From Bacteroidota bacterium (lineage in GTDB: Bacteria; Bacteroidota; Bacteroidia; Chitinophagales; Chitinophagaceae): a stretch of DNA of 17,510 nt. The translations under genes and the position numbers were made by a program. The notes beneath the pieces were generated by a model. It saw only the letters and a list, made by a program, of their open reading frames with translations, was not told the DNA's origin and ran no database searches. The DNA lies in contig JAEZDA010000004.1 in the NCBI GenBank assembly GCA_023433345.1, forward strand, positions 1 through 17,510, in the 5' to 3' direction. Every line of letters starts with the position of its first letter. The first letter of the stretch is position 1. Of the stretch, positions 7,380 to 13,932 are shown in pieces.

Positions 7380-9161
7380 TTAGTCAAGCTCCAGTCTGAG
7401 CCTTGTACGAAGTTCCTGCAAAAGCGGGTTTTCCTGAACAAGAAGATTGTAAACTTCTTTGGAGGTCAAGGGCTTTTCAACCGGTTCATTATTGTGAGCC
7501 GGTTGTTCGATCTTGTATTTGTATTTAAGCGTACGGCTCCGGAAAAAGTTTTGGAAATGATCTATGAATTCATTGCGGAGAAATTCAATATTCTTATGAT
7601 GGAAGGGAGAGCTGACTGAAATTTCAACTTCATTGTCATCGTCAAGGCTGATAGAAGCCATATTGAACCAATCCAGGTAAACGCTTTTCTGCTCCTCAAG
7701 AATCTTCAAAAATTCCTTCCACATTTCAGAAAGGTTCTCCTGCGTCACAGGAACTGATTCTATTTCCTGACGATTTTGCCGCGCATACTTCTGGCGCAGG
7801 TCTGATACTTTCGCCAGTGTTTTAGTGCTTTCAGGAGCTGCAGGTACAGATGTAAATGCAGGTGCAGGTGCCGACGGTTGAGGAGTACTCTTTGGTTCAA
7901 CCTTCTCCTTTTCAATTATCAATTTGGGGGAAGAAGTTTCAGCAATTCTTTCTTTTGAAATTTTCGCAGGCCTCAGCTTTATAGGTATCAATGATTTGAA
8001 GGCAATTGAAGACGATCGCTCAGTTAGTTTTTTTTTTGAAAGAGATTCGGTCTCCATCATTTCAACCGCCTGTTGCAGGTAGGTTAATTTGATCAGAGCC
8101 ATCTCGATATGTAATTTTTTATTCCGTGACTGCCGGTATTGAATAACCGTTTCAGATAAAATATTCAGGGCCGCGAGCAACCACCCTGTAGAGATGTTTT
8201 TTGCTGCCTCCTTATACCGGGGTTTGAAATCTTCTGCCACCTGAAGAAGAGCAATTGCCTTAGCATCTTTGCTTACCATAAGGTTCCGGACAAATTCAGA
8301 GAACCCGTCGAGGAATGTTTCAGGTTCGAAGCCTTTCTGGTTGATCTCATCAAAGGTGAGAAGAACACCCGGAAGATCCTGACTGTTCATTTGATTCAAA
8401 AGCCGGAAATAATAATCCTCATCAAGTATATTAAGATGTTCCAGTGTATTCGTATACGTTAGTGAACCATTTGTGAAGCTCACTATTTTGTCGAGGATGC
8501 TCAATGAATCGCGAAGGCAGCCTTCGCTCTTTTGCGCTATGATGTGCAATGCAGCCTTTTCTGCTTTTATATTTTCTTTTTCGCAAATTTCTGACAGATG
8601 CTTCACCGTGTCATACGGTGTGATGCGTTTAAAATCAAAGATCTGGCAGCGGCTGAGAATGGTGGGAAGAATTTTATGTTTCTCTGTTGTAGCGAGAATA
8701 AAAATTGCGTGGGCAGGAGGTTCCTCCAATGTTTTAAGAAAGGCGTTGAATGCGGCTGTGGTGAGCATGTGAACCTCATCTATAATATACACTTTGTATT
8801 GGCCGGCCTGGGGTGCGAACCGAACCTGGTCAGTTAATGCCCGCATTTCATCAACCCCGTTATTGCTGGCAGCATCAAGCTCATGAATGTTCATAGATGT
8901 GCCATTATCAAACGAGATACAACTCGTGCAGGTATTGCAGGCTTCCGCTTCTGCAGTTCTGTTTTCGCAGTTGATCGTTTTTGCAAGTATGCGTGCACAG
9001 GTTGTTTTTCCAACGCCTCTTGGCCCGCAAAACAGAAATGCGTGTGCAAGCTGATTGTGCAGTATGGCGTTTTTTAAGGTGGTGGTGATGTGTTCCTGGC
9101 CAACAACCGTATTAAAATTCTGGGGCCTGTATTTCCGGGCCGAAACAACAAATTTCTCCAT
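7380..9161 (-). CDS. dnaX: DNA polymerase III subunit tau/gamma (clamp loader)
   Basis: A 593-residue clamp-loader ATPase from the ATG at 9161. A GTG at 9167 is also in frame, but MEKFVVSARKYRP is the usual family N-terminus. Walker A is GPRGVGKT (46-53); zinc-binding cysteines are C65, C75, C78 and C81; Walker B is IIDEVH (126-131); the arginine-finger motif SRC is at 170-172. Domain III ends near HIEMALIKLTYL (352-363). A Pro/Ala/Lys-rich linker (about 372-460) then leads to a tau-like tail (SVYLDWFNMASISLDDDNEVEISV and onward) typical of Bacteroidota DnaX. The protein loads the sliding clamp and links polymerases in the replisome. Codons 375-378 contain ten consecutive A, a possible slippage site described separately. 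A TAnnTTTG box lies 36 nt upstream. Confidence 0.95.
   Translation of the reverse strand: MEKFVVSARKYRPQNFNTVVGQEHITTTLKNAILHNQLAHAFLFCGPRGVGKTTCARILAKTINCENRTAEAEACNTCTSCISFDNGTSMNIHELDAASNNGVDEMRALTDQVRFAPQAGQYKVYIIDEVHMLTTAAFNAFLKTLEEPPAHAIFILATTEKHKILPTILSRCQIFDFKRITPYDTVKHLSEICEKENIKAEKAALHIIAQKSEGCLRDSLSILDKIVSFTNGSLTYTNTLEHLNILDEDYYFRLLNQMNSQDLPGVLLTFDEINQKGFEPETFLDGFSEFVRNLMVSKDAKAIALLQVAEDFKPRYKEAAKNISTGWLLAALNILSETVIQYRQSRNKKLHIEMALIKLTYLQQAVEMMETESLSKKKLTERSSSIAFKSLIPIKLRPAKISKERIAETSSPKLIIEKEKVEPKSTPQPSAPAPAFTSVPAAPESTKTLAKVSDLRQKYARQNRQEIESVPVTQENLSEMWKEFLKILEEQKSVYLDWFNMASISLDDDNEVEISVSSPFHHKNIEFLRNEFIDHFQNFFRSRTLKYKYKIEQPAHNNEPVEKPLTSKEVYNLLVQENPLLQELRTRLRLELD
8028..8037 (-). 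promoter_or_regulatory. Candidate slippage site (A10) for gamma/tau production
   Basis: On the coding (minus) strand codons 375-378 read TCA AAA AAA AAA, a run of ten A. With one A fewer, the frame reads AAC TAA and stops after residue 378. With one A more, it reads ACT AAC TGA and stops after residue 380. Either way the product would be domains I-III only, like gamma. E. coli uses ribosomal frameshifting, and Thermus uses transcriptional slippage on an A run, for the same purpose. I see no strong stimulatory hairpin downstream, which would fit transcriptional slippage better. Slippage itself is an inference. Confidence 0.55.
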
Positions 9162-9197
9162 ATTCACGCAGGATTAATCGAACTGATAAACAGGCTA

Positions 9198-9205
9198 CAA
9201 ATTTA
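9198..9205 (-). promoter_or_regulatory. Candidate -7 box for dnaX
   Basis: TAAATTTG on the minus strand matches TAnnTTTG exactly, overlaps the TAA stop of the upstream GNAT-like gene and lies 36 nt before the dnaX ATG. The -33 region is only TTTA, 20 nt upstream. It may give dnaX its own transcription within the minus-strand gene run. Confidence 0.45.
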
Positions 9206-10369
9206 GGCCAATATCGGATGCCTTTTAAATTCTTTGGTGCGATCAAAAAGATAACGATAGGTTGTGAGTTCACGGCTTTTCTTTACATCGCCCAGTGCAT
9301 AACCAATGTTGATCATTTTCGGGTTGAAATCGCCAATCCACTGCATTTCGTACTCAGTATAAGGTACTTCTTTGCTCTGGATGATCTTGCCGGCCTCACC
9401 AATAAGGTATGCGTCAAGCCCTTTTCCCTGCCACTCCGGTACTATCCCGAATACCAGGCCGGTAAACCTTTTATTTTTTTTGAATGTTTTAAGCCAGAGA
9501 AATTTTAGTTTTTGGAAAATTCCAAATTTTCCGTGGAGGTGTTTGAACCACTGGTTAAGATCCGGAAGATTTATGAATATGCCCACCGGCTTTTCCTTTT
9601 CGTAAATGAACCAAAGGATGTTTTCATCCATTACGGGTTTCATCTTTTTAAACATGATGATCACCTGGTCCTTACTCAATTGTTTGAGACCTCCATGACC
9701 TGCCCATGCGGCGTTGTAAACCGTGGCGAAATCGGCCGCGTATTTTTCAAGAGCATTTTTTCTTAATCTTTCAGAACGCAGATCAGGGTTTTTTGCGAGT
9801 GCAGCATGCCTTTCCCAAATTTTCGGGTTAAAAGGTTTTTTAGGATACATGAACAGGCATACCTGGCGATAAAATGGTTTGAAGCCATAATTTTCCAAAA
9901 GCTCTTTGTAATAAGGGAGATTGTAATTCATGCAATACAAGGGCTCATAGTAGCCTTCGGTCACCAATCCCCACCAGCGGTCGCGTTCGCCAAAGTTTAT
10001 CGGACCGTCCATCGCTTCCATTCCCTCTGAAATCAGCCAGTGGCGTGCATTATCGAGGAGCAGGTCTGCTGCGTTCTGATCATCGATACATTCAAAAAAG
10101 CCCATACCGCCTACCGGCACATCGTCGCCCTTATTCCTGTATTTCGAATTTGTGAAAGCTGCAATGCGGCCAATAAGCCGCCCGTCTTTCTGCAGTATCC
10201 AACGCTGCACCTTACCATGCCTGAAAGCTTTATTCTTTGAAGGGTCGAACACATCTTCAACATCCTTGTTCAGCGGTTGAATCCAATTTTTATCCTTTTT
10301 ATAAATTTCAAGAGGAACCTGCAGGAACAGTTTAGCTACTTTCGCACTTTGAACAGGTAGAATTTCCAT
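9203..10369 (-). CDS. GNAT-like acyltransferase-fold protein of unknown substrate
   Basis: A 388-residue cytoplasmic protein without signal peptide or membrane segments. The C-terminal part contains GLVFGIVPEWQGKGLDAYLI (304-323), like the acyl-CoA-binding loop of GNAT acetyltransferases (V.P..QG.GL). The N-terminal part has a second GNAT-like pattern, GRLIGRIAAFTN (63-74) and VGGMGFFECIDD (86-97), which suggests a tandem GNAT arrangement. The middle segment DGPINFGERDRWWGLVTEGY (121-140) is characteristic of this Bacteroidota family, which I know only as hypothetical or GNAT-annotated. It starts 9 bp after the desaturase-like gene, so the two are probably translated from one transcript; a link to lipid modification is possible but unproven. 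Confidence 0.65.
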   Translation of the reverse strand: MEILPVQSAKVAKLFLQVPLEIYKKDKNWIQPLNKDVEDVFDPSKNKAFRHGKVQRWILQKDGRLIGRIAAFTNSKYRNKGDDVPVGGMGFFECIDDQNAADLLLDNARHWLISEGMEAMDGPINFGERDRWWGLVTEGYYEPLYCMNYNLPYYKELLENYGFKPFYRQVCLFMYPKKPFNPKIWERHAALAKNPDLRSERLRKNALEKYAADFATVYNAAWAGHGGLKQLSKDQVIIMFKKMKPVMDENILWFIYEKEKPVGIFINLPDLNQWFKHLHGKFGIFQKLKFLWLKTFKKNKRFTGLVFGIVPEWQGKGLDAYLIGEAGKIIQSKEVPYTEYEMQWIGDFNPKMINIGYALGDVKKSRELTTYRYLFDRTKEFKRHPILA

Positions 10370-10378
10370 CGGGCAAAT

Positions 10379-11275
10379 TTAACGGCTTTCGTTGCGGGAT
10401 AATTCCTTCCTCAGTTCCCTGGCAGTTTTAGTGGTGCCGTCGTGACTCCAGCCGGGAGGATTGAACAGGTATTTCAACTTGTCGGAAAAAGCGCGGGCCC
10501 TTTTAATGTCATCGGCCAGGCCTTTCCATTCATGAAAGACTATGTTCACGGGATGCGCCAGGTTAGGAACTTGTTTTGCAAGACCAAAACGAACAGGCTC
10601 TGCAGGAATTTCTTTCTGAAAGGTTCCAAATAATCGATCCCAGATTATCAGGCACATTCCCATATTCCTGTCCAGGTAAAGCAGGTTGGACGCATGGTGC
10701 ACCCGATGATGGGAAGGGCTTACAAAGATCGCTTCAAACCAAGCAGGCATCTTTTTTACGTATTGCGTATGAACGAGTATGCCATAGGTTTGAGTGAGGG
10801 AATACATGAAAACTATGTCTAAAGGATGAAAGCCGGCGAGAGCAAGAGGAATGAAATAGACAAAGCGGTAAACGGGTTGCAACACAGAGGAGCGAAAGCC
10901 TGTGGTTAAATTAAATTCTTCGCTGGAATGATGAGTGACATGCACTGCCCAAAAGATCCGGCAGAAATGATCTATACGGTGCTCGATATAAAATGCCAGG
11001 TCTTCCAAAAGAAAAAGAAGCGGCCAGTAAAGCCACGGGTTTTCAATTTGAAAAAAACGGTTTTCATAACAGAATGCCAGAACTGAAACGTAGAAAAGAG
11101 AACGAAGCAAAAGATCGAGGCCTCCGTTCAGAAGGGTGAGATAAACGTTTTGTAGGGTTTGGCGGAATGAATAGAATTTGTGGCCCTTCCAATTGCTTAG
11201 TATTATTTCCGCACCGATCAACAAACCATAAAATGGTACAGATAGTAACAGGAATATGGTTTCCCGGGAGTGCAT
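10379..11275 (-). CDS. Fatty acid hydroxylase / sterol desaturase superfamily membrane protein
   Basis: A 298-residue integral membrane protein of the di-iron hydroxylase superfamily. The histidine clusters that bind the two irons are present: HRIDH (99-103), HVTHH (112-116), H169, and HHRVHH (189-194). Hydrophobic helices lie at about 5-25, 53-70, 80-96, 134-148 and 151-168. The superfamily oxidises lipid chains or sterols in the cytoplasmic membrane; the actual substrate here cannot be read from sequence. The ATG at 11275 lies 14 bp after the frr stop, and the downstream GNAT-like gene follows by 9 bp, so an frr-hydroxylase-GNAT operon is likely. Confidence 0.87.
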   Translation of the reverse strand: MHSRETIFLLLSVPFYGLLIGAEIILSNWKGHKFYSFRQTLQNVYLTLLNGGLDLLLRSLFYVSVLAFCYENRFFQIENPWLYWPLLFLLEDLAFYIEHRIDHFCRIFWAVHVTHHSSEEFNLTTGFRSSVLQPVYRFVYFIPLALAGFHPLDIVFMYSLTQTYGILVHTQYVKKMPAWFEAIFVSPSHHRVHHASNLLYLDRNMGMCLIIWDRLFGTFQKEIPAEPVRFGLAKQVPNLAHPVNIVFHEWKGLADDIKRARAFSDKLKYLFNPPGWSHDGTTKTARELRKELSRNESR

Positions 11276-11289
11276 TGACCGATGTTATA

Positions 11290-11853
11290 TTAAACCAGCA
11301 TTATTTCTTTCTCTTTTGCCACGAGGTGTTTTTCAACAAGAGAAATGTACTGGTCAGTTATGACCTGAATGTCTTTTTCACCATCCTTTGCAGCGTCTTC
11401 ACTAAGACCGTCTTTCTGAAGTTTCTTTATGCCTTCGATGCCATCGCGACGGATATTCCGGATGGCAACTTTTGCGCTTTCTCCTTCACCATTGCAACGC
11501 TTAACCAGTTCTTTTCTTCTTTCTTCAGTAAGGGGAGGAAGAAAAAGACGGATCGAGTTTCCATCGTTTTGCGGGTTGAGGCCTATGTTGGCAGCGATTA
11601 TCCCCCTCTCGATCGCCTGAATCATATTCTTTTCCCACGGTTGAATTGTTATGGTTCGCGCATCGAGCACAGAAATATTTGCAACCTGGTTGATAGGGGT
11701 GGGGTTGCCGTAATATTCTGCCATTATACCATCCAGCATTGCGGGGTTTGCCTTGCCCGCCCGAATTTTTCCGAGTTCCACTTCAAGGTGGTCGACGGCC
11801 TTGGTCATCAATTGCTTTGTTTGCGCTAATATGCCGTTAAGATCTTCTGCCAT
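11290..11853 (-). CDS. frr: Ribosome recycling factor
   Basis: A 187-residue protein of normal family length. Hallmarks are VELGKIRAGKANPAMLDGI (25-43), the Tyr-rich turn AEYYGNPTPINQVANISVLDARTITIQPW (45-73), and the C-terminal helices with LPPLTEERRKELVKRC (105-120) and VAIRNIRRDG (128-137). It splits post-termination 70S ribosomes together with EF-G. In many bacteria pyrH precedes frr, but here the upstream side is the repeat-bearing spacer, so frr is the first gene of its transcript. An exact TAnnTTTG box lies 17 nt before the ATG. Confidence 0.97.
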   Translation of the reverse strand: MAEDLNGILAQTKQLMTKAVDHLEVELGKIRAGKANPAMLDGIMAEYYGNPTPINQVANISVLDARTITIQPWEKNMIQAIERGIIAANIGLNPQNDGNSIRLFLPPLTEERRKELVKRCNGEGESAKVAIRNIRRDGIEGIKKLQKDGLSEDAAKDGEKDIQVITDQYISLVEKHLVAKEKEIMLV

Positions 11854-11870
11854 AACTTATTTATTGGTTG

Positions 11871-11878
11871 CAAAACTA
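11871..11878 (-). promoter_or_regulatory. Candidate -7 box for the frr transcript
   Basis: TAGTTTTG on the minus strand matches TAnnTTTG exactly and lies 17 nt upstream of the frr ATG. No good TTTG -33 element is present (TTCC at 18 nt spacing is the nearest), so the call rests on the -7 box and its position. Confidence 0.45.
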
Positions 11879-11948
11879 TGAAAATTGTTTTTAGTTGGAA
11901 GATAGGGTGTTTAGATGCGCATTTGGCCGGGGATGCGAAACTCTTGCA

Positions 11949-11960
11949 ACGATTAATCGT
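11949..11960. repeat. Perfect 12-bp palindrome followed by a T run
   Basis: ACGATTAATCGT is a perfect palindrome and is followed within 5 nt by six T on the plus strand (11966-11971). It could be a weak terminator for plus-strand transcription or a binding site for a dimeric regulator upstream of frr. No plus-strand gene ends here, so neither reading is firm. Confidence 0.4.
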
Positions 11961-11979
11961 CTTAGTTTTTTCATCGTTC

Positions 11980-12051
11980 GCGTTAGGGACTGGCACCAGT
12001 ACCGTGTACTGGAGAAGGCCCGACCACGGCCGGAGTGCCGTGGGAACGCCC
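11980..12051. repeat. 72-nt structured element: closing stem plus two perfect hairpins
   Basis: The outer stem GCGTT (11980-11984) pairs with AACGC (12045-12049). Inside, CCAGTAC (11996-12002) pairs with GTACTGG (12006-12012) across a 3-nt loop, and CCACGGC (12024-12030) pairs with GCCGTGG (12037-12043) across a 6-nt loop. A further pairing GGG (11986-11988) with CCC (12019-12021) would enclose the first hairpin. A small GCCC/GGGC hairpin (12048-12060) borders the right side and shares bases with the outer stem. The layout (GCGTTAGGGA at one end, GGGAACGCCC at the other) reminds me of short dispersed palindromic repeats in Bacteroidota genomes, but that recollection is unverified. It could equally be a structured RNA or a recombination/REP-like site. 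Confidence 0.6.
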
Positions 12052-12098
12052 AAAAAGGGCAGACTTGTTTAGATTGCGGCAATACGGGTTTTGATAGG

Positions 12099-12112
12099 TT
12101 AAGACGTCTTAA
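12099..12112. repeat. Perfect 14-bp palindrome
   Basis: TTAAGACGTCTTAA is perfectly self-complementary and is followed by five T. It sits between the three-hairpin element and the left end of the foldback element, so it may be an operator, a weak terminator or an insertion hotspot. No neighbouring regulator gene points to an operator role. Confidence 0.4.
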
Positions 12113-12117
12113 TTTTT

Positions 12118-12556
12118 AATTCGTAATCATTACTGTCCGTTAAAAGTTTGAAGTTTCTGGGCAAGACCTTCGCGATCATTATGTTGCGCGGAATTCATAT
12201 AGATGGGCTTCCAAGTTATTGAGTCAAATAAGATTTTGCTGCAGCTTGTCAGCGGCGTGTTGTTACTTTCTTCTCTTGAAAGAAAGAAAGTAACCAAAGA
12301 AAGTTCAAGGCTGCACTGGCATGGAGGAAATTTAATGCTGCGCTGCAGAAAACGAGCTAAAGCCCAACGAAGGTGCAAGTTTCAGCCCAAACCCCGATCA
12401 ACATTATGTATAGCTCATTGCGTTTTCTGCTTCTGGCCTTGCTGATTAAATTTCTTTTTCTCCATGCCAGTGAGGCCGCTGGAAATACAGGAACGCCGGG
12501 TTGCGCCTAAAGAATATCGCCTGCCTATTTTCTCCGGACACTAGTGATTCTTAATT
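12118..12556. mobile_element. MITE/foldback-like non-coding element with terminal and internal inverted repeats
   Basis: Ends: 12118-12139 and 12535-12556 are inverted copies matching at 17 of 22 positions, including 13 of 15 at AATCAnTAnTGTCCG. Middle: GTTACTTTCTT (12262-12272) and AAGAAAGTAAC (12284-12294) form a perfect 11-bp hairpin. Long arms: 12314-12336 and 12445-12472 match (CACTGGCATGGAG then GAAATTTAAT; the right arm has five extra bases). They continue with GCAGAAAACG (12345-12354) against 12421-12430, and GAGCTA (12354-12359) against 12411-12416. No transposase is encoded; the short open frames on both strands look spurious. I see no convincing target-site duplication. The right end stops 5 bp from the stop codon of the next gene. 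A degenerate IS remnant is an alternative. Confidence 0.6.
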
Positions 12557-12561
12557 GAACA

Positions 12562-13686
12562 TTATTCCGCTTCAACAGGATCCGCGAAGGTGAAGTATTG
12601 GTGGGCTACTATCTGTTTTTCGTGTTTGGCGCCTGTAAGTGAGGGCTTGTTCATTTTTTTCTGACGAAAGTAATAAACCAATGAGGTAAGTGAGGTTGCG
12701 CCGGCCAGCATAAGCAGCAATACATAGGTGGTGCCGAGGTTGCGAAGGAAATATGCGGCGGCAATGAAAACAATGTTCACGAGCACACAGGTAAGTGTGA
12801 TGCGGCGGTGCGACCAGCCCAGATCGAGCAGAAAGTGGTGGATGTGCAGCCTGTCAGGACTGAACGGCGACCTGCGCTGCAGGAGCCTTAGCCCAAATAC
12901 GCGGAGTGTATCCATCAGTGGCACCATTAATATGGCGAAACCGATGGCCGGAGAAGCATCAAGGAAAACCTTCCCTCCTGTGGTGCCCGCTATATTAATA
13001 AACTTTATAACAAGAATGGAATTGATCAGTCCCAGCAAAAGCGAGCCTGTATCTCCCATAAATATTTTCGCGGGAGAAAAGTTGTAAATAAGAAAACTAA
13101 CAAGGGCTCCGGCAAGAGCAAAAGACATTACCGAATACATGAGGTGATCGCTGTAGAAGAAGTAAAGGCCGAACACAGTAGTTGTGAGCAGACCAAGACT
13201 CCCTGCGAGGCCGTCGATACCGTCTATCAGATTGAAAGAATTAGTTATAACAACAATGGTGAACACAGAAAATACAATGCTTGCAATGTGCGGTAATTCG
13301 TAGATTCCAAGGAAGCCATGCATATTGGTGATCTGCACGCCTCCGAATTTGATTAGAATTCCGGCTGCAATCAATTGACCTATAAATTTCTTGCTTGCAG
13401 ACAATACGAGGATATCGTCTTTCATACCAAGAAAGAATATGACTATTGAGGCTGCAATAAAGAATTGCATTTCGTAGGCAAGGTTTGAGGGAACACCCAT
13501 CAGGAAACCGATTATAAAGCCGGCGAAAATTCCGAGACCACCCAGGGTGGGGATGACCACCTTATGCACCTTTCTTTCATCTGGCTCATCAAATAACTTT
13601 TTATCTTTCGCTACCTGGATAATTACCGGAATGGCAAAATAGGTGATGAGAAATGCTAAGGCCGCACTAAGTATAATGTTATCCAT
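12562..13686 (-). CDS. Undecaprenyl-phosphate sugar-1-phosphate transferase, WecA/MraY family
   Basis: A 374-residue polytopic membrane enzyme with about ten hydrophobic segments. Family motifs are DEPDERKVHKVVIPTLGG (33-50), the Mg-binding GMKDD (87-91), NSFNLIDGIDGLAGS (149-163), FMGDTGS (209-215) and the carbohydrate-recognition motif DRLHIHHF (278-285). HIHH is the WecA-like form, distinct from the MraY HHH motif context. It would transfer a sugar-1-phosphate (commonly GlcNAc-1-P) from a UDP-sugar to undecaprenyl phosphate, the first step of a lipid-linked surface glycan. The sugar is an inference. The C-terminal ~40 residues are a soluble tail after the last helix. It is a single gene, divergent from transketolase, with a possible TATTTTTG box 28 nt before the ATG. 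Its 3' end abuts the foldback element. Confidence 0.88.
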   Translation of the reverse strand: MDNIILSAALAFLITYFAIPVIIQVAKDKKLFDEPDERKVHKVVIPTLGGLGIFAGFIIGFLMGVPSNLAYEMQFFIAASIVIFFLGMKDDILVLSASKKFIGQLIAAGILIKFGGVQITNMHGFLGIYELPHIASIVFSVFTIVVITNSFNLIDGIDGLAGSLGLLTTTVFGLYFFYSDHLMYSVMSFALAGALVSFLIYNFSPAKIFMGDTGSLLLGLINSILVIKFINIAGTTGGKVFLDASPAIGFAILMVPLMDTLRVFGLRLLQRRSPFSPDRLHIHHFLLDLGWSHRRITLTCVLVNIVFIAAAYFLRNLGTTYVLLLMLAGATSLTSLVYYFRQKKMNKPSLTGAKHEKQIVAHQYFTFADPVEAE

Positions 13687-13714
13687 GCGAGTAGATTAAA
13701 GGCAGTCGTCAGTA

Positions 13715-13753
13715 CAAAAATATCAAATATGACCAGTAGTATAAATATTTTTG
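13715..13753. promoter_or_regulatory. Mirror-image -7 boxes in a 9-bp inverted repeat upstream of the WecA-like gene
   Basis: CAAAAATAT (13715-13723) and ATATTTTTG (13745-13753) are perfect inverted copies separated by 21 nt. Each arm contains TATTTTTG (TAnnTTTG), one facing each way. The minus-strand copy (13722-13715) lies 28 nt before the WecA-like ATG, with TTTA at 19-nt spacing as a -33 candidate. The plus-strand copy faces transketolase from about 180 nt away. It may be a real promoter for the minus gene, an operator, or both. Confidence 0.45.
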
Positions 13754-13884
13754 TGCCTGGAACTGCTTTTTCCGGGCCTTAAATTAGGCTATTTTTCTAA
13801 TTCGTTTCAAATTTTTTAAAGCACGGATATTATAAAAAACGTTTTAATTCGGCAAAAAGTATGGGTTGAAAGGCTCCTTTTTAC

Positions 13885-13915
13885 TTTGCAGGTGTTCCCT
13901 TTTAAATTAGGTTTG
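13885..13915 (+). promoter_or_regulatory. Bacteroidota-type promoter for the transketolase N-half
   Basis: TTTG (13885-13888), a 19-nt spacer and TAGGTTTG (13908-13915) match the TTTG / TAnnTTTG consensus exactly. The ATG follows 17 nt after the -7 box, giving a short leader. This is the best promoter in the window. Confidence 0.7.
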
Positions 13916-13932
13916 CAAAAACAAAAACTCAT

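Noticed and set aside
9162..9167. GTG start two codons upstream of the dnaX ATG
   Set aside because: The ATG at 9161 gives the usual DnaX N-terminus, and there is no ribosome-binding site favouring GTG.
11878..12119. Several overlapping 60-75-codon frames upstream of frr
   Set aside because: They run through perfect hairpins and palindromes in all frames, and none has a credible ribosome-binding site or protein-like composition.
12130..12445. Short open frames on both strands (about 80 codons each) between frr and the WecA-like gene
   Set aside because: They lie across the inverted repeats of the foldback element, have skewed composition and no recognisable domain or start context. They are better explained as spurious frames in a repeat.
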